From: Segatella maculosa DSM 19339 = JCM 15638
GTDB taxonomy: Bacteria > Bacteroidota > Bacteroidia > Bacteroidales > Bacteroidaceae
Reading direction: 5' to 3'
Assembly (NCBI RefSeq): GCF_000382385.1
Contig: NZ_KB908325.1
Coordinates: 62,001-126,000, forward strand
DNA length: 64,000 nucleotides
Shown: piece by piece, positions 51,486-59,698 of the stretch
Numbering within the stretch: position 1 is the stretch's first letter
Layout: the number at the start of each line of letters is the position of its first letter
Made by a program: the position numbers and the translations under genes
The notes under the pieces: model-generated
Told to the model about the DNA's origin: nothing
What the model saw: the letters and a program-made list of their open reading frames with translations, nothing else
Database searches by the model: none

Positions 51486-51932
51486 ATGGAACAGGCCGAG
51501 AACAAGGACGAACTTTACATGCGAAGGGCCCTCTATGAGGCAGAAAAGGCAGCCGAAGCGGGCGAAGTTCCCATTGGGGCTGTCATCGTATGTAAGGACA
51601 GAATCATCAGCAGAGCACATAATTTGACCGAGAAACTGCATGACGTGACGGCGCATGCCGAGATGCAAGCTATTACTGCCGCAGCCGATTTACTGGGCGG
51701 AAAATACCTGAATGACTGCACACTTTACGTGACTGTAGAACCTTGCACCATGTGCGCCGGGGCCATAGGTTGGGCTCAAATCGGGCGCATTGTCTATGGG
51801 GCAGCCGACGAAAAGCGCGGCTATCGCCTTTATGCCCCACGTGCCTTGCATGCCAAGGCCACGGTGACCCAAGGCGTTTTGGAACCGGAATGCAGAAAAC
51901 TCATGCAGGAGTTTTTCAAAGAAAAACGGTAG
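51486..51932 (+). CDS. tadA: tRNA adenosine(34) deaminase
   Basis: A 148-residue zinc enzyme that deaminates A34 of tRNA-Arg(ACG) to inosine. HAEMQAI (His57, catalytic Glu59) and PCTMCAGA (Cys87, Cys90) form the zinc site; EVPIGAVIV near residue 27 is conserved. It starts 6 bp after the preceding gene, so it is expressed with the ABC operon, possibly also from an internal promoter. Guanine deaminase-like relatives are possible but the length and context favour TadA. Confidence 0.9.
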   Translation: MEQAENKDELYMRRALYEAEKAAEAGEVPIGAVIVCKDRIISRAHNLTEKLHDVTAHAEMQAITAAADLLGGKYLNDCTLYVTVEPCTMCAGAIGWAQIGRIVYGAADEKRGYRLYAPRALHAKATVTQGVLEPECRKLMQEFFKEKR

Positions 51933-51954
51933 AATGCTCGTTGTTTACAAACAA

Positions 51955-52941
51955 TTAAAAGACAATCGTGCGGAAATAATCTTTTAATACTCCTTTGTAA
52001 CGGTCTTGGCTGTCGGCACAGAGCACGACAACATGGCGCCCATCGCTCAACCTCGGCCCTTCGCACATGCCTTCGTAGTTGGCAAAGTCGTTGTCCACAA
52101 GGCGGAGCCACGTGCGCCAGCCCGTCACGAACTGCTTTTTCGGGCTGCCCGGCCTGATACGGAACACCTTGTTCATTACCCAACTGTTGAGTCTCAGCGG
52201 ACGAATATACAGCTCACGCTCCAAAACAAGGAGTGTTCCGTCTTCGAGTGCCAGCAACTCAGCGACGCCATATGCGTGTCGGTTGTCGGGCTTATCGGTC
52301 GGCTCAAGTGGTTCGTCGGCCCGATAAGCATATTCCTTTTCCGCTTTCAAATCGGTCGTAAACTGTTTCAGGCGCAGCGAAAGGCCAGTGTCGCCAATGA
52401 GGGGCGACTCATTGACGGTGAACAAGCAGTCACGTTGCCGGTCATACGTAAGACTTTCAATGCTGCGGTTTGCTTGGCTCAGTCGGCGATAGTCTTCAAT
52501 GACCGTCGTACGGACAACCTTTCCGGCCCGCATGTCATAGTCGATAATCTCAGAAGATGCCTCGTTTCCGATGTAAAGATGACGCGTTCGAGGGTCGTAG
52601 GCAACGGCTTCTTCGTCGCGATTTGCGCCCGGAATCACCGTGAACCCCTTGTTTTCAACCTGTCGAATCTCGCCATTCGGCGTCAGTGAAATATGGAAAA
52701 CGTAAAAGCCCGCTTGGCTTCCTTTGTCGGAAACCACGGCATAATCATCGTTTCCCAAATAGGAAATGCCACTGTAGTTGCCCGGAGGAAGTGCCTTGAA
52801 TGCATGTTGCGGCAGCAATTCAGCATGCAACGAGTCGCCGATTTCAACGTCTTCGGCAGAGTGCGGGAAGCCGCCTTCCTCGGTGAGAAAGGAAACCTGA
52901 AGCAATAGCATGGTGAATAAAACCGCGTGTCTGAAGTTCAT
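51955..52941 (-). CDS. exported esterase-like phytase-family protein
   Basis: A 328-residue protein with an N-terminal export signal (MNFRHAVLFTMLLLQVSFLT). The body (ALPPGNYSGISYLGNDDYAV, IPGANRDEEAVAYDPRTRHL, SIESLTYDRQRDCLFTVNES, NDFANYEGMCEGPRLSDGR) fits the esterase-like-activity-of-phytase beta-propeller family (PF13449). I use the Met at 52941; an in-frame Met at 52983 adds 14 residues before the signal. Substrate unknown; it could hydrolyse phosphoesters or serve only as a propeller. Convergent with tadA and likely single. Confidence 0.75.
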   Translation of the reverse strand: MNFRHAVLFTMLLLQVSFLTEEGGFPHSAEDVEIGDSLHAELLPQHAFKALPPGNYSGISYLGNDDYAVVSDKGSQAGFYVFHISLTPNGEIRQVENKGFTVIPGANRDEEAVAYDPRTRHLYIGNEASSEIIDYDMRAGKVVRTTVIEDYRRLSQANRSIESLTYDRQRDCLFTVNESPLIGDTGLSLRLKQFTTDLKAEKEYAYRADEPLEPTDKPDNRHAYGVAELLALEDGTLLVLERELYIRPLRLNSWVMNKVFRIRPGSPKKQFVTGWRTWLRLVDNDFANYEGMCEGPRLSDGRHVVVLCADSQDRYKGVLKDYFRTIVF

Positions 52942-53014
52942 AAGCAAAGCATTTTTGTTGACCGCAATCCCGCCGGTCGCCATCCGAGAAGATCATTCGA
53001 AGCGAATGCCGCTG

Positions 53015-53022
53015 CAAAGGTA
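53015..53022 (-). promoter_or_regulatory. -7 promoter element for the phytase-like gene
   Basis: TACCTTTG on the minus strand, about 75 bp before the preferred start at 52941 (or 32 bp before 52983, so the longer start remains possible). Confidence 0.6.
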
Positions 53023-53213
53023 ATAAAAAAGGAGCTGACGTGTGCCCAAAACGAGCGTGATAAGCATTAATTAACACGGGAGAAGAAAGCGAAAGCGGAA
53101 TGATTGCTGCGTCTTCACCCCTCAAAAGGAGGGGTATGACATAAATCCACTTGATGTTGCGCCCTTTTTCTCATACCTTCCATCGCTCCACCAACACCTC
53201 TAACCAGCGTTCC

Positions 53214-53279
53214 AAGCAATGAAACTGTGAGTTTCAAGCTATGGAACTGTGTGTTTCAAGCTATGAAACTGTAATTCCT
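53214..53279. repeat. 22-bp period array, three units, with palindrome
   Basis: Units at 53214, 53236 and 53258 share AAGCWATGRAACTGT. The first contains the palindrome GAAACT-GTG-AGTTTC; the others are progressively imperfect. The remainder of the 52942-53447 gap shows nothing else I can support. Confidence 0.8.
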
Positions 53280-53447
53280 TGCGTATAGAAAAAGAGTGAT
53301 TCCAATGGCATTTAACCACTTGGGAGCTTCTATCTTATGGGAACATTTTGGAGAACCATTCCATTTCCGTGCACAGGTTTTTGCTGTCTGCTAGTCTCAG
53401 AATAATCCAACGCACAACCTTTGAAGTCTAAAAGTTCAAAAAACAAA

Positions 53448-53479
53448 AAAAGCTGAATGGTGAAAATCATTCAGCTTTT
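53448..53479 (-). terminator. rho-independent terminator of tRNA-Gln
   Basis: Perfect 12-bp stem (AAAAGCTGAATG with CATTCAGCTTTT), 8-nt loop, and T-rich tail on the minus strand just after the tRNA. Confidence 0.85.
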
Positions 53480-53487
53480 GCTTTTTG

Positions 53488-53558
53488 TTGGGATACCCGG
53501 ACTCGAACCAGGAATGACAGGACCAGAATCTGTAGTGTTACCATTACACCATATCCCA
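53488..53558 (-). tRNA. tRNA-Gln (anticodon CUG)
   Basis: A 71-nt cloverleaf. Acceptor TGGGATA pairs perfectly with TATCCCA. Anticodon stem ACAGA/CCTGT (one A-C mismatch at its top) holds loop TTCTGGT, giving anticodon CTG. T arm CCTGG-TTCGAGT-CCGGG. Discriminator A. Minus-strand TACCTTTG at 53610-53603 is its -7 promoter element. Confidence 0.93.
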
Positions 53559-53714
53559 AGATAGTGGCTCATTTCATTGGGAGCTTTGACCTTTTGCGTC
53601 TGCAAAGGTAGCACATTTTCGGGGACTGCCAAAACTTTTCTGTCCTTTTTTTCAAAAAATATAAAAATCAAGAAAATAGAAATAGAATTATAGAAGACAT
53701 AACCATAAATTATG

Positions 53715-53722
53715 TACCTTTG
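53715..53722 (+). promoter_or_regulatory. -7 promoter element for rsfS-ftsH-cdsA
   Basis: TACCTTTG, 45 bp upstream of the rsfS start I prefer at 53768. It argues against the longer frame starting at 53720, which overlaps it. Confidence 0.65.
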
Positions 53723-53767
53723 CTCTTCGAGATCAAAACCGTATGTTCACAAAAAGAAAAACTATTC

Positions 53768-54127
53768 ATGGGAGTAACTGAAAAGCTGGTTGAGACAATC
53801 ACAAAAGGTATTCAAGAGAAGAAAGGACAAGACATCACCGTCATCAATCTGGAGCATATCGACGGGGCAATTGCCAAATATTTCATCATCTGTCAAGGCA
53901 ATTCACCGATGCAGGTCGAGGCTATTGCAGGTTCGATCGGTGACACCGTGCGCGAGGAAATGAAAGAAAAACCCGTCAACGTGGCTGGATTGGGCAACAA
54001 TCAGTGGGTGGCCATCGACTATTCCGACGTGCTCGTGCATGTTTTCCTGCCCGAAATGCGTGCCTATTACAATATAGAGATGCTATGGGAAGATGCTGAA
54101 TTAACAAATATTCCGAACCTTGATTAG
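53768..54127 (+). CDS. rsfS: ribosomal silencing factor RsfS
   Basis: A 119-residue RsfS/Iojap protein that binds uL14 on the 50S subunit and blocks subunit joining when nutrients are scarce. GQDITVINLEHIDGAIAKYF, FIICQGNSPMQVEAIAGSI and the C-terminal NNQWVAIDYSDVLVHVFLPE are typical. I chose the ATG at 53768 (MGVTEKLVE). It heads the rsfS-ftsH-cdsA cluster, an arrangement often kept in Bacteroidetes; the ftsH gap is 60 bp. Confidence 0.93.
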   Translation: MGVTEKLVETITKGIQEKKGQDITVINLEHIDGAIAKYFIICQGNSPMQVEAIAGSIGDTVREEMKEKPVNVAGLGNNQWVAIDYSDVLVHVFLPEMRAYYNIEMLWEDAELTNIPNLD

Positions 54128-54187
54128 GCATTTGGCATGTTATTTGATACCACATTCCCCATATAAACCAGAAACTTTCATCGCAAT

Positions 54188-56233
54188 ATGGACAATAACA
54201 ACTTTTTAAATAGGAATGGTGGCCACGAACCGAAGATGCCACGCTTCAATATGAACTGGATTTACCTGTTGGTGGCCATCGTTGCAGGCATTCTGCTCTT
54301 TTCGGGAGGCGGAAATATGCTCGCCGGAGAAGGAACGAGCCGCGAAGTCTCCTATCCTAAGTTCAAACAATACGTGACCAAGGGCTATGCAACCAGTGTT
54401 GTCGTGAACAAGGAAAAGAGTACGCTGAAGATGTTCGTCCATCCGAAGCACATTCAAGACGTGTTCCACATGAACAGTCGGCAGGTGGGGAAGCAACCCT
54501 ACGTGAACGTGGTCTTCGGTTCTGTAGATGAACTCGAAAAGTTCCTGACTTATGAACAAAAGAGCGGAAAAATCATTGACTTCAGCTATGACAACGACTC
54601 TGGGAACGGCATTCTCAACAACCTGCTCTTCTCGTTCGGGCCGCTGGTTCTCCTTGTCATCTTTTGGATTTGGATTACAAGGCGCATGGCTGGAGGAGGA
54701 GGTGCCGCCGGTGGCGGTGGGATTTTCAGTGTAGGCAAGAGCAAAGCCAAGCTATATGAGAAGGCCAACGACCTCGGGATAACGTTTAAGGATGTGGCCG
54801 GACAGGAAGGAGCCAAGCAGGAAGTGCAGGAAATCGTTGAATTCCTGAAAAATCCACAGAAATATACCGAACTTGGTGGTAAAATCCCCAAGGGCGCACT
54901 GCTCGTGGGGCCTCCGGGAACGGGCAAGACCCTGCTGGCCAAAGCAGTTGCAGGCGAAGCCGGGGTCCCGTTTTTCTCGATGAGCGGTTCAGACTTCGTT
55001 GAAATGTTCGTCGGTGTTGGTGCGAGTCGCGTGCGTGATGTCTTCGCCCAAGCCAAACAGAAGTCGCCTTGCATCATCTTTATCGATGAAATCGATGCCG
55101 TGGGCCGTGCCCGCAGCAAGAACCCCTCCATGGGTGGCAACGACGAACGCGAGAATACACTGAACGCACTGCTGACCGAGATGGATGGTTTTGGAACCAA
55201 CAGTGGAGTCATCGTACTTGCGGCCACGAACCGTGCTGATATGCTCGATAAAGCGTTGTTGCGTGCCGGTCGCTTCGACCGCCAAATCAATGTTGACCTG
55301 CCTGACTTGGCCGAGCGCAAGGCCATATTCCAAGTACACCTGCGGCCATTGAAGATTGACAACAGCCTCGACATCGATTTTCTGGCACGACAGACACCGG
55401 GCTTTTCGGGTGCCGACATCGCCAACGTTTGCAATGAAGCGGCATTGATTGCGGCACGGCACAACAGTAAAACGGTTAGCAAGCAAGACTTCCTTGATGC
55501 CGTTGACCGCATTATCGGGGGATTGGAAAAGAAAACGAAGGTCATGACAGCTGCCGAAAAGCGCTCTATTGCCTTGCATGAAGCTGGTCACGCCACCATC
55601 AGTTGGTTCTGCGAGCATGCCGATCCGCTCGTCAAAGTGAGCATCGTGCCCCGCGGACAGGCCCTCGGAGCGGCTTGGTATCTGCCCGAGGAACGCCAGA
55701 TTACGACCAAAGAACAGATGCTTGACGAGATGTGTGCCCTGCTCGGAGGGCGTGCGGCAGAGGAGTTGTTCACCGGACACATCTCCACCGGCGCGATGAA
55801 CGACCTCGAACGGGCCACAAAGAGTGCCTATGGCATGATTGCCTACGCCGGCATGAGCGACCGTCTGCCCAATATCTGTTACTACAACAATCAGGAATAT
55901 CAGTTCCAACGCCCCTATTCCGAGACCACGGCCAAGGTGATTGACGACGAGGTGCTGAAAATGATCAACGAACAATATGCGCGCGCCAAGCAGATTTTGA
56001 AAGAACAGCAGCGAGGCCACAATGAATTGGCCGAATTGCTCATTGCCCGTGAGGTCATTTATGCCGAAGACGTGGAAAAGATATTCGGCAAACGGCCGTG
56101 GGTGAGCCGTGCACAAGAAATCATCAATGAGAACGAAGCCAACGTTCCTACGTTGGATGACATGCCCGACGCCGTGAAACAGGCCGAGGCAGAACATCAA
56201 GCATCATTAGAAAACAAAGAGAATAATGAGTGA
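54188..56233 (+). CDS. ftsH: ATP-dependent zinc metalloprotease FtsH
   Basis: A 681-residue membrane-anchored AAA+ protease that degrades membrane and cytosolic proteins. Two membrane segments ([38 protein letters not shown]) flank a periplasmic domain of about 100 residues. Walker A GPPGTGKT (241-248), Walker [12 protein letters not shown], the SRH region [19 protein letters not shown] and the zinc motif HEAGH (464-468) are intact. A Gly-rich linker ([13 protein letters not shown]) follows the second helix. It overlaps cdsA by 8 bp. Confidence 0.97.
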   Translation: MDNNNFLNRNGGHEPKMPRFNMNWIYLLVAIVAGILLFSGGGNMLAGEGTSREVSYPKFKQYVTKGYATSVVVNKEKSTLKMFVHPKHIQDVFHMNSRQVGKQPYVNVVFGSVDELEKFLTYEQKSGKIIDFSYDNDSGNGILNNLLFSFGPLVLLVIFWIWITRRMAGGGGAAGGGGIFSVGKSKAKLYEKANDLGITFKDVAGQEGAKQEVQEIVEFLKNPQKYTELGGKIPKGALLVGPPGTGKTLLAKAVAGEAGVPFFSMSGSDFVEMFVGVGASRVRDVFAQAKQKSPCIIFIDEIDAVGRARSKNPSMGGNDERENTLNALLTEMDGFGTNSGVIVLAATNRADMLDKALLRAGRFDRQINVDLPDLAERKAIFQVHLRPLKIDNSLDIDFLARQTPGFSGADIANVCNEAALIAARHNSKTVSKQDFLDAVDRIIGGLEKKTKVMTAAEKRSIALHEAGHATISWFCEHADPLVKVSIVPRGQALGAAWYLPEERQITTKEQMLDEMCALLGGRAAEELFTGHISTGAMNDLERATKSAYGMIAYAGMSDRLPNICYYNNQEYQFQRPYSETTAKVIDDEVLKMINEQYARAKQILKEQQRGHNELAELLIAREVIYAEDVEKIFGKRPWVSRAQEIINENEANVPTLDDMPDAVKQAEAEHQASLENKENNE

Positions 56234-57095
56234 CAAACAGAAAAACCTGATTGTAAGAGCCATCGTCGGTGCGCTCTTTGTCGTTGTCATGGTGGCCGGC
56301 TTCCTCAGTCCGCATGCCATGGTGGCCTTGTTTGCCTTGATCACGGGGCTTACGATATGGGAATTCACGGGGCTTGTGAACCAAAGGGGTGGAGTTGCCG
56401 TCAACCGATTTATCACTACGGTGGCGGGTGTCTACTTTTTCCTGACTGTTGCAGCCATCCGAATGGGCATAACGTCAAACTTCGTTATCTTTGTCCCTTA
56501 TCTGCTGACCATCGTCTATCTATTCATCAGCGAACTCTATTTGAAACAAGAGGACCCCATCAACGATTGGGCCTATACGATGCTCTCGCAGTTGTATATT
56601 GCAGTCCCGTTCTCGATGCTCAATGTGCTGGCTTTCGACCGTCCGTCAACGGGTGCGGTCGTCCATTACGACATGTTGTTGCCGCTGTGCGTGTTCGTGT
56701 TCCTTTGGATTAACGATACGGGTGCTTATTGCAGCGGCTCTTTGTTCGGAAAACACAAGCTGTTCCCTCGCATCAGTCCCGGAAAGAGTTGGGAAGGAAG
56801 CATCGGTGGCGGCATACTTGTGGTAATCGTGGCTGGCATCATCGGCTATCATGCCAATGCTGGGCTGCAACCTTCGCAACTGTCCGTGGCCGGTTGGGCT
56901 GGTTTGGGCCTTGTCGTTGTGGTCTTCGGAACGTGGGGCGACCTTGTCGAAAGCCTTTTCAAACGCACTTTGGGCATCAAGGACAGTGGAAAAATCCTAC
57001 CGGGACATGGCGGAATGCTCGACCGCTTCGACTCTTCACTCATGGCCATTCCCGCTGCAGTCGTGTATCTCTACACCCTGCAATTGCTTGCCTGA
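56226..57095 (+). CDS. cdsA: phosphatidate cytidylyltransferase
   Basis: A 289-residue integral membrane enzyme that makes CDP-diacylglycerol, the precursor of phosphatidylethanolamine and other phospholipids. About eight hydrophobic segments are visible, and the C-terminal signature ESLFKRTLGIKDSGKILPGH with GGMLDRFDS is intact. The start overlaps ftsH by 8 bp, so translation is coupled. Last gene of the operon. Confidence 0.95.
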   Translation: MSDKQKNLIVRAIVGALFVVVMVAGFLSPHAMVALFALITGLTIWEFTGLVNQRGGVAVNRFITTVAGVYFFLTVAAIRMGITSNFVIFVPYLLTIVYLFISELYLKQEDPINDWAYTMLSQLYIAVPFSMLNVLAFDRPSTGAVVHYDMLLPLCVFVFLWINDTGAYCSGSLFGKHKLFPRISPGKSWEGSIGGGILVVIVAGIIGYHANAGLQPSQLSVAGWAGLGLVVVVFGTWGDLVESLFKRTLGIKDSGKILPGHGGMLDRFDSSLMAIPAAVVYLYTLQLLA

Positions 57096-57734
57096 CAGTC
57101 CGTCGGTATATCATGGGCATACCGAAGGGAGGGAGTCTTCACGCTGCATTTTGCTTCTAAGTGGAGACTGCCCACGTCTCATGCCGCCACGCAAACGACC
57201 TCACGCCGCCATGCAAATGGGCCTGCTCGTTGTCTCAATGATTTTGCAGTCCAATCTCAACCGTTTTGCAACGCAATCTCAGCCGTTTTAGCCCCCAATA
57301 TGGCTGAAATTGTTCGGCAATATGGCCTGAAGTAAATTTTCGTATGTGTTTTTCCTGTTCCGCCTGATGCAAATATACAAAATTATGCAGGCGAATGCAA
57401 GACTTTTTCGGATTTATTTTTGCAAATCTTTTCGGGGCAGTCAAGAGGCCTGAAACAGAAAACAAACCGGCGACGACGACGTGAACGGGCAATACCCGAA
57501 AGAAAACAACGGCGACGGCGACGAAACTGCATAACCTCCCAAACAAAATAATCGGCGACGGCGGCGACTTTATCTCTTTCTTTCTTCCGTCGTCTTTCTT
57601 TTTCTCTTGTTCTTGTTCTTTGTTCTTAGGAAAATTAACTGATTGATTATCAAGCTTTTCATTTGTTAATTTATTTAAACTTCTGTTTGACTTTTCTCTT
57701 TTCGCGGAAAAACTAAAAGATTTTAACAGCTTAT
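57096..57734. other. 640-bp intergenic region with repeats and GGCGAC clusters
   Basis: Contains 22-bp repeats (57178-57339) and a compositionally odd stretch (57460-57630) with three GGCGACG(R)CG clusters about 45 bp apart, followed by a pyrimidine-rich CTTTCTTTCTTCCGTCGTC tract. A long minus-strand frame over it (57235-57822) is repeat-encoded and not accepted. Confidence 0.65.
57178..57339. repeat. 22-bp repeats: two-unit pair and four-unit 22-mer array
   Basis: 57178-57199 and 57200-57221 share CTCAYGCCGCCAYGCAAA. From 57252 four exact 22-bp units follow (57252, 57274, 57296, 57318): two read CAATCTCARCCGTTTT and two are inverted (CAATATGGCTGAAATT, CAATATGGCCTGAAG). No REP palindrome adjoins this copy. 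Confidence 0.85.
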
Positions 57735-58118
57735 ATGAAATGCAAAAGTTGTCAGATAAAGAAACTTTATTTACCTTTGTTATATGAGAAGATAAGGACA
57801 TACGGTGGCTATTCCCAGACATTCATGCAGGCATTGGATGAGAATGTGCAGCGAAAGATAGATTATGCCCTGCAACTATTGAAGACACAAGAAAGACTTT
57901 CGGTAAAATTCGTCAAAGTCATCAGGGACGGCCTATTTGAATTGAGAATTGAATACGAGAGTAATATCTATCGCGTGTTCTTCATCTTCGACAATGGTCA
58001 GGTGGTAGTACTATTCAATGGATTTCAAAAGAAGTCGCGGAAGACGCCCAAGCAAGAAATAGAAAAAGCATTAAAAATAAAGAAGGCATATTATGCTTCA
58101 AAAAAGTTACCCAAATAA
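57735..58118 (+). CDS. HigB/RelE-like toxin (phage Gp49-like), start region damaged
   Basis: A HigB-type mRNA-interferase toxin. KIRTYGGYSQTFMQALDENV, FVKVIRDGLFELRIEYESNI, YRVFFIFDNGQVVVLFNGFQ and KKSRKTPKQEIEKALKIK match Bacteroidetes DUF891-type toxins along their length. The conserved part begins at KIRTYGG, yet the nearest ATG (57784), 4 bp after a TACCTTTG promoter element at 57772-57779, reads ATG AGA AGA TAA: one extra A would restore M-R-K-I-R-T-Y-G. The frame from 57735 gives 127 residues but adds an atypical N-terminus that runs through the promoter. The gene may be silenced by this deletion. The expected antitoxin is not next to it. Confidence 0.75.
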   Translation: MKCKSCQIKKLYLPLLYEKIRTYGGYSQTFMQALDENVQRKIDYALQLLKTQERLSVKFVKVIRDGLFELRIEYESNIYRVFFIFDNGQVVVLFNGFQKKSRKTPKQEIEKALKIKKAYYASKKLPK

Positions 58119-58201
58119 TTGATAACATCCCTGATCTTGAGGAGTTTTCAAAAGATGTTATTTTAGTATTATTAGAAAGAAATATTATTAAAAAAAAAAT
58201 T

Positions 58202-59131
58202 ATGGTTTGGAATCATAGAATAGTACTGATTTTGCTTGAATGCATGATGCTTAGCTGTAGCTATGGATGTATGAGAAATCAGCCAAAGAGTCAAATATCC
58301 AGTAAAAACATAGCTACAAAGAAAGTAACAGATAATATGAAAAACATAGGAAATGAGAGGAAGGTGCTTTTGGCTAAAAGTGGCTTTAAATTTCCAAGTG
58401 CACAAGAGTTCGAGTCTAAAATAAAACAAGTATTTGGATATGATGTTAAAGAAAACACAAGTGATATCATTGAAGTGGAATTAAATCCTTTAATTGAGGA
58501 CGAACCCAATAATCTTATAATATATAAGAAAGATAGATTTGTTGATTTGAATATTCATTCAGAGGTATATGATGATAAATTATATCTACTGGCTTTCAAT
58601 AATTATCTATTCTATGGAAAGAAATCAGATTTTGCATACATGCAAAAAGATTTATACCACATATATGAATTAGTACAAGATTTTGGATATTGGGATAATC
58701 ATCTCAAAACCTTTATCTTTAAAAAGATGAAAGCCGATGAGGATAATCGTGCTTGGTTTTCTATATTCTTTGGGAGAATTGGGATAAACGGAAAATGGAA
58801 GCTAAGAAGAAATATATTCAGACAATACTGTACAGAGGCAGAAAACTGTCAAACGATGTTTATGCCTTTTCTTGAAGAGATTCTAAATGAACCTTATAAA
58901 ACAAAATACGAGGGTAATCTTGACGAAGATGTGGCCTATATCTTAGAACTTATATCAAAGAAAGAATTAGAAAAGGAACAGACTCCCGGTGTGATCGGTA
59001 TCATAAGTGATACGTATTCAAAGCATCCGGAATTGCTCAATAGATTCAAAAAGAAGAATTATTATGGATATGAGAACCTGAAAATTTATTCACAATATTA
59101 TGAAGATGAAATACAAGAAAACGATAAATGA
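58202..59131 (+). CDS. hypothetical lipoprotein of the AT-rich island
   Basis: A 309-residue protein with an N-terminal hydrophobic segment and a lipobox-like stretch (VLILLECMMLSCSYGC), likely lipid-anchored. The body is acidic and rich in Tyr, Asn, Lys and Glu (EVELNPLIEDEPNNLIIYKK, AFNNYLFYGKKSDFAYMQKD); I recognise no domain. Base composition is far more AT-rich than the housekeeping genes, suggesting transfer. The reading frame stays open upstream for about 40 codons without an ATG. Its place before VgrG, DUF2931 and effector remnants suggests a cargo or immunity role in a type VI module; that is inference. Confidence 0.55.
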   Translation: MVWNHRIVLILLECMMLSCSYGCMRNQPKSQISSKNIATKKVTDNMKNIGNERKVLLAKSGFKFPSAQEFESKIKQVFGYDVKENTSDIIEVELNPLIEDEPNNLIIYKKDRFVDLNIHSEVYDDKLYLLAFNNYLFYGKKSDFAYMQKDLYHIYELVQDFGYWDNHLKTFIFKKMKADEDNRAWFSIFFGRIGINGKWKLRRNIFRQYCTEAENCQTMFMPFLEEILNEPYKTKYEGNLDEDVAYILELISKKELEKEQTPGVIGIISDTYSKHPELLNRFKKKNYYGYENLKIYSQYYEDEIQENDK

Positions 59132-59225
59132 AATATGAGAATATCAATACTTTATAAAAATAAATTATAGCGTTACGCTTTCTGGCAAATTTGAAGTTAT
59201 AAGACATTTTAACCTCTTCCAATTT

Positions 59226-59388
59226 ATACGCGAGTTCGGGTTAAGAAAGTCCTTGTAAAAGTTGGTAATCTCGTTAGTTTTTTGTAACTTTACAGTTGAA
59301 AATCAAAAACTTACAAAATATCTAAGCGATGATTACCAAGGACAAAGTTACAGAAATTTTCTGTATTATTGATGAGTTTGACAAGAAT
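59226..59388 (+). mobile_element. left end of a truncated insertion sequence
   Basis: ACGCGAGTTCGGGTTAAG at 59228 looks like a terminal inverted repeat. It is followed by an AT-rich leader (TTTTTTGTAACTTTACAG) and an ATG at 59329 opening MITKDKVTEIFCIIDEFDKN, which reads like the start of a Bacteroidetes DDE transposase, probably IS982-like. After about 20 codons the sequence switches to VgrG. The exact left limit is uncertain. Confidence 0.55.
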
Positions 59389-59697
59389 TTGAATGTAAAC
59401 GTGGGGAAAAACTTTAATATGCAAATAGGAGAAGAAGCAAGTGTTAATGTTGAAGGTAATAGTAGTTTAATGGTAAACCAAGACTCGACAGTCTCTATCT
59501 CTAAAAATAGCATAGTAGATATTGGTGGTGATGAAAGGTATGAAACAAAAGGAAGTCTACAGGTTACTTCTGAGAAGAATGTGGATATTCATTCTTTAGG
59601 TGAAACCAATATAGAGTCAGATAAGCGAATGATCATCGCTGCACAAGATAAAATGTACATCAAGAGCAGTGATAAAGTAGATATAGCAAAAGGATAG
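59329..59697 (+). pseudogene. VgrG C-terminal fragment fused to a transposase start
   Basis: A 122-residue chimeric frame. Residues 1-20 are transposase-like. From about residue 21 (NVNVGKNFNMQIGEEASVNV, EGNSSLMVNQDSTVSISKNS, GSLQVTSEKNVDIHSLGETN, KMYIKSSDKVDIAKG) it shows the short-period strand repeat of the VgrG/TssI needle tip of type VI secretion systems. The gp27/gp5-like body is missing, so it cannot work as a spike. The DUF2931 gene starts 1 bp after its stop, as expected for cargo downstream of vgrG. Confidence 0.65.
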
Positions 59698-59698
59698 A

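Noticed and set aside
57235..57822. Minus-strand frame of 195 codons between cdsA and the toxin
   Set aside because: It is encoded by the 22-mer array, the GGCGAC clusters and the antisense of the toxin start; composition is that of low-complexity DNA.
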